From JBIQKZ01 sp044464765 (GTDB lineage: Bacteria > Pseudomonadota > Gammaproteobacteria > Burkholderiales > Burkholderiaceae_B), in contig JBIQKZ010000015.1 of assembly GCA_044464765.1 (NCBI GenBank), forward strand, positions 1 to 64,000: a stretch of DNA of 64,000 bases, given 5' to 3'. Of this stretch, positions 1 to 7,081 are shown piece after piece. The position numbers were made by a program, and so were the translations under genes. The notes beneath the pieces were generated by a model. It worked only from the letters and a program-made list of their open reading frames with translations, was not told where the DNA came from and made no database searches. How positions within the stretch are numbered: the stretch's first letter is position 1; each line of letters opens with the position of its first letter.

Positions 1-55
1 TGTAATTAACCGAGTGTAATGAGTGCCCTGATCCCCCGAAAATGGGGAAGAGCCC

Positions 56-84
56 TAAAAAGGGCCAGATTTTCATCTGGCCCC
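56..84 (-). terminator. Rho-independent terminator of ssrA
   Basis: Read on the minus strand, a perfect stem (GGGCCAGAT with ATCTGGCCC, arms 75-83 and 62-70) closes a TGAA loop and is followed at once by TTTTT. It sits about 35 bases past the CCA end of the tmRNA. This is a textbook intrinsic terminator in the right place. Confidence 0.85.
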
Positions 85-117
85 GTCTAGTGCTACATAG
101 TGCAGCGTAGTGTGTCT

Positions 118-485
118 TGGTGGAGTCGGGGGGAATTGAACCCCCGTCCGCAAGCCCTCTGCAGGCAGTTCTACATGCTTATTCGATTAACTTTAAAGTT
201 TTAACCTTGGATCATGCCAATCGACAGGCCCTTCCTTGGCGATTCACGTCAGTTTAAGATTTGACAGAGTGACCCGGCCAAACCCGATTCTTTGTAGATG
301 ACGCTGCTGTAGGTTTTACCCTACCTGACCCAAAGACAAATCAGTGCAGCGGCTTACCGCATTAAGCGGCTAAAGCGAAACGCTCGTCGTTGGCGTTTAT
401 AAGTGTTCCAGTGGATTTACGAGCTTACTGGTGCTCGGCATGCCCTACACTGTTTCGCGACCCACGTCGAAGCCGGATCGACCCC
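118..485 (-). ncRNA. ssrA: tmRNA (SsrA)
   Basis: Transfer-messenger RNA rescues ribosomes stalled on mRNAs without a stop codon and tags the nascent peptide for proteolysis; it works with SmpB. On the minus strand the 5' end GGGGTCG pairs with the 3' CGACTCC followed by ACCA, giving a seven-pair acceptor stem with one G-T pair. A T-arm-like GGGGGTTCAATTCCCCC lies beside it. The tag reading frame, read at 394-362, encodes ANDERFALAA followed by TAA, a typical betaproteobacterial tag. The length of 368 nt is normal. A TACAAT box (500-495 on the minus strand) lies just upstream and may be the -10 element; its -35 is unclear. The mature 5' end is inferred from the acceptor stem. Confidence 0.97.
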
Positions 486-683
486 AGTAGTGGGATTGTA
501 GCCCACTTACTACTGTTTGAGCACCCTCGGTGCCATTAGTTCCCTTGCGCTGCCATCCGGCCCGTATTTTCCAGGATGAAGCATCCCTCTTACCCATCGA
601 GTAACACGATAGAATCCCAAAACCTACATAACGGGCTGGCTGCGCACCCTATCAGTCGCGTCGGGCATAAAAAAGGAAATCGC

Positions 684-1565
684 ATGGCATTCGACCCCAA
701 GGACTTTCGTGTTGGCCCCGGAAGAAAATTCCGCATCAAGAATACGCCAACGGATGTTCCACTCTGCTACGACTCCAAAGAGGACTACAGCCGCCAGCTA
801 GCCGACCGCATCGACGAACTGGACGAACTCCAGGAAAAGCTTTACTCGTCAGCCAGTCACTCGGTGCTATTGGTCTTCCAGGCCATGGATGCGGCCGGCA
901 AGGACAGCACCATCCGCGCCGTTTTCTCGGGCATCAATCCCCAGGGTTGCAATGTTTCGTCGTTCAAGCGACCCTCGCATCTGGAACTGGCGCACGATTT
1001 TTTGTGGCGCGCCACAATGCAATTGCCCCGACGCGGGATGATCGGGGTGTTTAACCGCTCGTACTACGAAGAAGTATTGGTCGTACGGGTGCACCCTGGC
1101 ATTCTTGACGCGCAGGCCATTCCAGGCATGCCCTCCACCAATACGGTCTGGAAGCAGCGTTTTAAGTCGATTACCGAGTACGAAGCGCATCTGTCGCGCA
1201 ACGGCACGCGAATCGTGAAGTTCTTCCTGAATGTTTCTGAAGAGGAACAGGGACGTCGGTTGCTGGACCGTATCGACACTCCGCGAAAGAACTGGAAATT
1301 TGATCCCAACGACTTTTACGAGCGCCAGTTTTGGCCGGATTACATGAAGGCCTACGAAGACTGCCTGAACGCCACCAGCACGGAGGACGCCCCCTGGTAT
1401 GTCATACCCGCCGACGATAAGCAGAACATGCGGCTGATCGTTGCGGACATCGTCCTGCATACAATGAAAAAGCTTGATCTGGCTTTCCCCCGGCTGGGCG
1501 ACGAAGACAAAGAAAAAATGGAACAGGCCCGAGACAGCGTCAATATAAAAGTAAAAGGGAAGTAA
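684..1565 (+). CDS. ppk2: PPK2-family polyphosphate kinase
   Basis: Predicted cytoplasmic polyphosphate:nucleotide phosphotransferase of the PPK2 family (293 aa). It would move phosphate between polyphosphate and nucleoside mono- or diphosphates. The Walker A motif AMDAAGKD lies at residues 67-74 and the lid/Walker B motif GVFNRSYYEEV at 121-131. A DFLWR motif near 105 is also typical. The sequence most resembles the single-domain class III type, which can make ADP and ATP from AMP, but class assignment by eye is tentative. I chose the ATG at 684 because AAAAGGAA precedes it and family homology begins there. An in-frame ATG at 576 adds 36 residues that do not look like the family. The gene stands alone between ssrA and a convergent VOC gene. 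Confidence 0.9.
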   Translation: MAFDPKDFRVGPGRKFRIKNTPTDVPLCYDSKEDYSRQLADRIDELDELQEKLYSSASHSVLLVFQAMDAAGKDSTIRAVFSGINPQGCNVSSFKRPSHLELAHDFLWRATMQLPRRGMIGVFNRSYYEEVLVVRVHPGILDAQAIPGMPSTNTVWKQRFKSITEYEAHLSRNGTRIVKFFLNVSEEEQGRRLLDRIDTPRKNWKFDPNDFYERQFWPDYMKAYEDCLNATSTEDAPWYVIPADDKQNMRLIVADIVLHTMKKLDLAFPRLGDEDKEKMEQARDSVNIKVKGK

Positions 1566-1603
1566 TCCCATCCCCTTGCGCGTGCGGCCAGGCAAGAGAG
1601 TTT

Positions 1604-1634
1604 AGCTACGTCCAGACCCCAGCTACGGCCAGAC
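1604..1634. repeat. Short tandem direct repeat, 17-bp period
   Basis: AGCTACGTCCAGAC (1604-1617) recurs as AGCTACGGCCAGAC (1621-1634), one mismatch, in the space between the convergent ppk2 and VOC genes. It shows no hairpin or promoter quality and has no evident function. Confidence 0.5.
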
Positions 1635-1647
1635 TTCAAATCAAGTT

Positions 1648-2070
1648 TTAGGGCTGAACCGGCCAATCCGGATTCCACACGGCCTCCCAGACATGCCCGT
1701 CGGGATCCTGAAAATAGCCGGCGTAGCCGCCCCAGAAGGTTTTCCGGGCCGACTTCAATATGGTTGCACCCGCCCTTTGCGCCTGACGCATGACCTCATC
1801 GACCTCGACGCTTGAAGACACGTTATGCGCCAGCATCATCTCGGTCGCACACGGTTTGCTTGCCGGCAGGCCCGTGTCATGTTGAATGCTGGAGCGAGGC
1901 CATAACGCCAGCCGCAGCCCAGGCTGCAAATCAAAGAACACCACGGCGCCCTGATCAAACTCCTGGCCAATGATGCCGTCGGTTTCCAACCCCAGTCCGT
2001 CGCGATAGAAGGCGAGCGAGCGCTCAAGGTCATCCACGCCCAGCGTGATGAAACTAACGCTTGGTTTCAT
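1648..2070 (-). CDS. VOC (glyoxalase/bleomycin resistance) family protein
   Basis: Small cytoplasmic protein (140 aa) of the vicinal oxygen chelate fold, built from two beta-alpha-beta-beta-beta units. The opening FITLGVDDLERSLAFYRDGLGLE and the closing YFQDPDGHVWEAVWNP (about residues 118-134) are the two hallmark segments. The superfamily includes glyoxalase I, extradiol dioxygenases and antibiotic-binding proteins, so substrate cannot be named. The gene is monocistronic, convergent with ppk2 and divergent from the autotransporter gene. The upstream 170 bp is shared with the autotransporter promoter region. Confidence 0.85.
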   Translation of the reverse strand: MKPSVSFITLGVDDLERSLAFYRDGLGLETDGIIGQEFDQGAVVFFDLQPGLRLALWPRSSIQHDTGLPASKPCATEMMLAHNVSSSVEVDEVMRQAQRAGATILKSARKTFWGGYAGYFQDPDGHVWEAVWNPDWPVQP

Positions 2071-2165
2071 GTATTCCGCTCCGATAATTGGCCAATGACA
2101 TCACCACTATACACAAACAAAACGTCGTACTTGCATGGATGAGACGCGTGGACGGCTGAGATATT

Positions 2166-2194
2166 TTGCAATACATATCGCATTTTGATATACC
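2166..2194 (+). promoter_or_regulatory. Possible sigma-70 promoter for the autotransporter gene
   Basis: TTGCAA (2166-2171), a 17-base spacer, and TATACC (2189-2194) form a plausible -35/-10 pair 46 bases before the start codon. The surrounding stretch is notably A/T-rich compared with the genes. A second TATACT at 2200-2205 could be an alternative -10 but lacks a good -35. Confidence 0.4.
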
Positions 2195-2239
2195 CATCCT
2201 ATACTCGTTGGTGACCCAAGAAAGGAGACAAAGGCCCTA

Positions 2240-5200
2240 ATGACTATCGCAGCTTTCCCCTACCAACCACGCCGGGGCGCCAAACGCCAGTTCACCCGTA
2301 AACCGATAACAATGCTATGTGCCGGCCTGGCATTGGCAGCACCATTGGTTGCAACGGCAGTCGCCCTACCCGACCCTCTGGACGATGCCGCCCGAAGATT
2401 CGTGGACGCGGAATTCAACGCCAGCGGGGCGCTGAGCCTGGTCAATGCGCAGTATGCCTACGCGCGCGGCTACACGGGAAAAGGAATCATCGTTGCGGTG
2501 GTCGATAGCGGGCTGCATACCAGCCATCCCGAGTTCAAAGGCCGGGTCTCGCCCCACGCACGGAATTTCTCGGCGCCCCAGGCGCCGGACGACGTCAACG
2601 AATACAAGCAACCCGACGGTACCTATGACGGCCATGGCACCCATGTTTCTGGTTTGATCGCCGCAGCCCGTGACGGGCGCAACATGCATGGCGTAGCCCA
2701 TGACGCCATTGTTCTTCCCTTGCGTGTGGAAGACGACGACATGGACAAGGTGCAGGAAATCTTCAACTACGCGATCGCCCACGGCGCCAAGGTTCTGAAT
2801 GGCAGTTACGGGCCCGACGGCTCGCCGCCACACACGATGGACGACGGGCATGGCAATAAAGTCCGCAACCCTCATTACGACCCCGACAACCTGCCGCCGC
2901 AAATTGTGCCTCTGGACGAATTCCAAAGAACCGTGCCGGCGCTTCGTGCCGCCGCCCAAGCCGATATTGTCATGGTGTTCTCCGCGGGCAATGATTACGA
3001 GGCCTATCAAAGCCAGGCCAGGCATGTTTCCGGCGAGTCCATGTACTACCTGGTCAATCCCGACTACATTGGCGGGCATGCCGATCCAGACGACCTATTC
3101 TTTCGATTCCTTGATTCCGATAAATCGACGAATATGTACGACCCCGCCACCTATGTCTATATTCCCTTCGACGATCCCCGGGTACGCGATCTGAACCTGT
3201 CGGACCTTGCAGGAACAATGATCGCCGTAACCGCACTGGACAGAAATGGCGTCATTGCCCGCTATAGCAACCGCTGCGGCGAGGCCTGGCTGTATTGCCT
3301 TTCAGCGCCGGGGGGCGATCGCGACCCCGACACCGAACCAGCCGAATGGGACCTGTGGTCTACCTTCCCCGACCCGGACAAAGGTTTTTACGATTATATG
3401 GGCGGCACCTCCATGTCGGCTCCTGTCGTCAGCGGGGCAGCGGCGGTGCTGCGCGAGGCCTTCCCCTACATGACCGCGCGGCAGATCATCGAAACCATGC
3501 TCACAACAGCAAACAGCTCGGGCATCTATGCCGATCGGGCTGTGTATGGGCGCGGCTTGCTGGATCTAAGGCAGGCCGTGCAAGGGCCCGGCGAGTTCGG
3601 CGCACAGGGCTTCCCGTCAGTTTTCGATGTAGACACTCAGGGCTACGATTCCGTCTGGAGCAATGGCATACGGGGCAGCGGGGGGCTAACCAAGCGCGGC
3701 GGCGGAACCCTGACCTTGACGGGCGCCAACTCGTACACCGGCGATACGCGTATTGCGGGTGGGAAGCTGGCCATGAACGGATCCTCTCCGAGCTCCACAT
3801 TCTATGTCGAAGCGGGCGGCATACTTAGCGGCGTAGGCATTGCCGGCCCCAGCCATGTGTGGGGACGCGTCGAGCCAGGCAATTCGGTCGGCACGCTGAC
3901 CATTGCAGGCGATTACGTGCAGTATCCGGGCTCCACCCTGCACATGGAATTGTCCGCCGACGGATCGGCTGACCGGCTCGACGTGCTGGGCCATGCGCAA
4001 ATCATGGATGGCGCAACCTTGGAACTGACGGGCGTCACACCCAGCAACCTGGGTCAATCCTATTCGCTGCTATCCGCCCAGGGTGGCGTGGACGGCGCGT
4101 TCCAGACGGTGTCGGAAAACTATCTTTTCATTGATGCCGCGGCGACAAACACCGGAACCCAGCTTCAACTCACCGTCCAGCGGAATGCCACCCCCTTTGC
4201 CGCGCTCGGTGAAACCCGCAACCAGCGCGCCGCCGCCGATGGCGCAGACTCCCAAGGCCAGGGCGGCGCCGCCTTCGACAGTCTGGTTTCCCTTCAAAGC
4301 CCTGGCGCGGCGCCCAGCATGCTCCAGCAACTGTCTGGTGAAATCCATGCGTCCACGGTGTCCGGCTTACTGGAAGACAGCAGCCTGCTACGCAGCACGG
4401 CGATGTTCCGTCTGGGCGCAGCCGGCAGCGCTGCTTCATCCCCATCCAGAAACCTGCCGGGCGGTGCTATTGCCTGGGCCCAAGGCTTTGGCGCTTGGGG
4501 ACGCCAAGGGGGAAGCAAGGATACATCCACCCTGGACAAGCGCAGCTCGGGCGTGATGCTTGGTGTGGAAATGCCGATGGGTGAACAGAGCCGAGTCGGT
4601 GGCTTCTTCACCTATTCCGACTCGAGCTTTCACGATGACTCGGACAATCGCTCCAAGATTGATGGCTACCATGCCACCTTGTATGCGGGTACGGCGCTGG
4701 GTGGCTTTTCACTTCGGGCCGGCGCCTCGCACTCGTGGTTCGACATCGACACGCGGCGTCGTATTTCCTTTGCCAGTCTGGGCCGGCCTGAAAGCCGTCA
4801 CAAGGCCCATTCGACACAAGTATTTGCCGAGCTGGGGTACCCGCTGGCCGCAGACACCGCCACCATCGAGCCTTACGTTGGCCTGGCGCAAGTCTGGCTG
4901 CGTAACAAGGGGTTTTCTGAAAACAATAGCCCTGTTGGCCTGACAGCGGAATCCTCCACCAACAAGGTGGGCTTTTCCACCCTGGGCGTACGCGGGGGGC
5001 TGCAATTGGGCGCCACCCAAGAAATGACACTACACGCCACCGCCGGCCTGGGATGGCGCCATGCCTTCGGCGACTACAAGCCAACCGTACCGCTGCGTTT
5101 CAATTCAGGCAATGCGTTCACTGTAGAAGGCGCGCCCGTTGCCCGAAACGCCCTGCTGACGGAACTAAGCATGGAATTGCACAGCGGGCCTAATGTGCGC

Positions 5201-5281
5201 CTTGGCCTGGGCTACGTTGGGCAGTGGTCGGCCCATGCCCATGACTATGGCGTGCAGGCTCGTTTCAGTTGGGCATTCTAA
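2240..5281 (+). CDS. Subtilisin-like autotransporter serine protease
   Basis: Type Va secreted protease of 1013 aa. The N-terminus is a long basic leader followed by a hydrophobic core (about residues 22-42) ending near AVA-LPDP, as expected for an extended autotransporter signal peptide. The passenger is an S8 subtilase with catalytic Asp89 (VVDSG), His132 (GHGTH), oxyanion Asn250 (SAGN) and nucleophile Ser390 (GGTSMSAP). An autotransporter-associated strand repeat (GGGTLTLTGANSYTGDTR, about residues 486-503) follows. The last 270 residues or so are a 12-strand beta-barrel ending in FSWAF. The architecture matches Bordetella SphB1, which matures filamentous haemagglutinin; the substrate here is unknown. 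AAAGGAG at 2221-2227 precedes the ATG. No partner gene is adjacent. Confidence 0.95.
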   Translation: MTIAAFPYQPRRGAKRQFTRKPITMLCAGLALAAPLVATAVALPDPLDDAARRFVDAEFNASGALSLVNAQYAYARGYTGKGIIVAVVDSGLHTSHPEFKGRVSPHARNFSAPQAPDDVNEYKQPDGTYDGHGTHVSGLIAAARDGRNMHGVAHDAIVLPLRVEDDDMDKVQEIFNYAIAHGAKVLNGSYGPDGSPPHTMDDGHGNKVRNPHYDPDNLPPQIVPLDEFQRTVPALRAAAQADIVMVFSAGNDYEAYQSQARHVSGESMYYLVNPDYIGGHADPDDLFFRFLDSDKSTNMYDPATYVYIPFDDPRVRDLNLSDLAGTMIAVTALDRNGVIARYSNRCGEAWLYCLSAPGGDRDPDTEPAEWDLWSTFPDPDKGFYDYMGGTSMSAPVVSGAAAVLREAFPYMTARQIIETMLTTANSSGIYADRAVYGRGLLDLRQAVQGPGEFGAQGFPSVFDVDTQGYDSVWSNGIRGSGGLTKRGGGTLTLTGANSYTGDTRIAGGKLAMNGSSPSSTFYVEAGGILSGVGIAGPSHVWGRVEPGNSVGTLTIAGDYVQYPGSTLHMELSADGSADRLDVLGHAQIMDGATLELTGVTPSNLGQSYSLLSAQGGVDGAFQTVSENYLFIDAAATNTGTQLQLTVQRNATPFAALGETRNQRAAADGADSQGQGGAAFDSLVSLQSPGAAPSMLQQLSGEIHASTVSGLLEDSSLLRSTAMFRLGAAGSAASSPSRNLPGGAIAWAQGFGAWGRQGGSKDTSTLDKRSSGVMLGVEMPMGEQSRVGGFFTYSDSSFHDDSDNRSKIDGYHATLYAGTALGGFSLRAGASHSWFDIDTRRRISFASLGRPESRHKAHSTQVFAELGYPLAADTATIEPYVGLAQVWLRNKGFSENNSPVGLTAESSTNKVGFSTLGVRGGLQLGATQEMTLHATAGLGWRHAFGDYKPTVPLRFNSGNAFTVEGAPVARNALLTELSMELHSGPNVRLGLGYVGQWSAHAHDYGVQARFSWAF

Positions 5282-5343
5282 TGCGTTGAACACAACCTGT
5301 TTGCCCGTTTGATTTGCTCTTTTTTTGGGGCGGTTCTCCTTGC

Positions 5344-5363
5344 GCCCGGGCCGCTGCCCGGGC
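5344..5363 (+). other. GC-rich hairpin downstream of the autotransporter
   Basis: GCCCGGG (5344-5350) and CCCGGGC (5357-5363) form a perfect seven-pair stem with a six-base loop. It could slow transcription leaving the autotransporter gene, but no T-run follows it, so it is not called a terminator. Confidence 0.35.
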
Positions 5364-5409
5364 ACGCGACTTGCTGTGCAAAAACACACCTCGCAACAAG
5401 GAGCGACAC

Positions 5410-5988
5410 ATGGCCCTGATCATTGCTGCCCGTTTCGACACCTTTGATGCCGCACAAGGTGCCGCAAGTCGGTTAATGGCTGCCGGCGTCACCACAGACA
5501 ATCTTCATACATTTTTCGTGAACCCGGCGGGAAGTCATGATCGCTATCCGCTGGGGGGCGACGAAGCGGTCGATCCTGAGTCTGAAGGCGGCTCAATGGG
5601 TGCGCTAAGCGGCGCGGCACTGATCGGCCTTATCGGGGCCGGCGTGGGCGCTGTGATCGGCTATGCGTTCGGTTCATCGACCATTGGTCTCTTGAGCGGC
5701 GCGGGCGTGGGTGCTTACATTGGCTCGCTCGCCGGCGCCATGCGTGTCATCGGACGCACGCGAATTACGCGCTTCGTGCGCAAGGGCGGCATCGTCACCA
5801 GCAACGAGAGCCGGCCAGCGGGTGTGCTCCTGGCCGTTAACGTAACGGCTGAAGACCAGCAATCGGTTGCGCGCATCCTCCGTGAGGCCGGCGGCCATGA
5901 GGTGGAACGGGCGCAAGGCCGCTGGGAGGACGGAACATGGCAAGACTTCAACCCGCTGGAAACTCCTATCACCGAAAGGGCTTTTTAG
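5410..5988 (+). CDS. Hypothetical glycine-zipper membrane protein
   Basis: Protein of 192 aa that I cannot assign to a named family. The first 50 residues resemble a small ferredoxin-fold domain (ALIIAARFDTFDAAQGAASRL...TTDNLHTFFVN), as in some general stress proteins. A Gly/Ala-rich stretch at about residues 60-112 contains repeated GxxxG-type spacing (GALSGAALIGLIGAGVGAV, then LLSGAGVGAYIGSLAGA) and probably forms two packed membrane helices. A soluble C-terminal domain follows (LLAVNVTAEDQQSVARIL). The ATG at 5410 has AAGGAG at 5399-5404; an in-frame upstream start at 5314 would add 32 low-quality residues. It lies just upstream of ku and ligD in the same direction, but any functional tie is unproven. 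Confidence 0.75.
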   Translation: MALIIAARFDTFDAAQGAASRLMAAGVTTDNLHTFFVNPAGSHDRYPLGGDEAVDPESEGGSMGALSGAALIGLIGAGVGAVIGYAFGSSTIGLLSGAGVGAYIGSLAGAMRVIGRTRITRFVRKGGIVTSNESRPAGVLLAVNVTAEDQQSVARILREAGGHEVERAQGRWEDGTWQDFNPLETPITERAF

Positions 5989-6096
5989 TGGGTGACTTCC
6001 TAAGCGGGGCGGACCGTGGAGTTCCCTATGGTACGAATGTGTTCGCGCCCCGTGTCCACCCTGTACTCGGACATAAAAGAAGCTTAGGAGACCAGA

Positions 6097-7074
6097 ATGG
6101 CTGCGGCAAGCAATAAGCGGACGCTATGGAAAGGCGCCATCTCATTTGGCCTGGTTCATATACCCATTGCGCTTCATTCCGCAACCGCCAGCCAGGGTAT
6201 AGATTTTGATTGGCTGGATAAGCGCACGATGGATCCGGTCGGCTACAAACGCGTCAACAAAGCGACAGGCAAGGAAATCGACCGGAACAACATCGTCAAA
6301 GGCGTCGAGTACAGCGATGGGGAATATGTCGTGCTGTCCAACGAGGAAATCGCCGCCGCCTATCCGAAAACCACCCGGACGGTGGAAATTGAATCGTTTG
6401 TCGACATCAACGCCATTCCTTTCATTTATCTTGACCGGCCTTACTACACCTCGCCGATTGGCAGGGGTGAGAAAGTCTATGCGCTATTGCGAGAGGTGCT
6501 GCTCAAAAGCGGAAAGGTCGGAATCGCCAAGGTCGTGATTCAAAACAAACAACACTTGGCGATTCTCATGGCCTGCGGGCCGGCCCTCATCCTGAACCTG
6601 CTGCGCTGGGACGACGAGATCCGCTCGTGGGAGGACCTGGACTTGCCCGCTCAAGGCGTGAAGGCGGCAGGACTGACAGAAAAGGAAATGAAAATGGGCG
6701 AACAACTGGTTCGGGAAATGAGCGGGCCCTGGAAACCTGGCCTGTTCTCGGACTCGTTCAAGGAACAGATACTTGCGCTTATCGAAGAGAAAGTCCATTC
6801 CGGCGACACTGAATCCGTCAGCCAGCCCGAACCGCACGAGCCGCAAGCCGGTAGTGCAAAAATTCTGGACCTGGCGGAACTGCTTCAACGTAGTCTAGGT
6901 AAGAAAACCGACCCTGCACGCAAGGCCACGGCCAAAGCAGCCGGGCAAACCAAATCGGCCGGCTCGGCTAAAAAGCCGACAAAGCGTGTGGCGCAGAAAA
7001 GTGCGAAGAAAACCGCCAGGAAAGCGGTAAAAAAAACGGCCGCCAAAGCATCCCGCGAGAAAAAGGCAGCGTGA
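6097..7074 (+). CDS. ku: Ku, DNA end-binding protein of bacterial NHEJ
   Basis: Homodimeric ring protein (325 aa) that threads onto broken DNA ends and recruits LigD. The N-terminus (LWKGAISFGLVHIPIALHSAT) and the segment VEIESFVDINAIPFIYLDRPYYTSP are classic bacterial Ku core. The core ends near residue 255. The C-terminal 60 residues or so are a basic tail of Lys/Ala repeats (KKPTKRVAQKSAKKTARKA). Such tails in other Ku proteins add DNA binding and help the protein move inward along DNA. TTAGGAG at 6084-6090 precedes the ATG. The gene ends 7 bases before ligD, so the two are surely co-transcribed. Confidence 0.97.
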   Translation: MAAASNKRTLWKGAISFGLVHIPIALHSATASQGIDFDWLDKRTMDPVGYKRVNKATGKEIDRNNIVKGVEYSDGEYVVLSNEEIAAAYPKTTRTVEIESFVDINAIPFIYLDRPYYTSPIGRGEKVYALLREVLLKSGKVGIAKVVIQNKQHLAILMACGPALILNLLRWDDEIRSWEDLDLPAQGVKAAGLTEKEMKMGEQLVREMSGPWKPGLFSDSFKEQILALIEEKVHSGDTESVSQPEPHEPQAGSAKILDLAELLQRSLGKKTDPARKATAKAAGQTKSAGSAKKPTKRVAQKSAKKTARKAVKKTAAKASREKKAA

Positions 7075-7081
7075 AACGGTA

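Noticed and set aside
576..683. Upstream start of the PPK2 gene
   Set aside because: The 36 extra residues do not resemble the family, and a good ribosome site precedes the ATG at 684.
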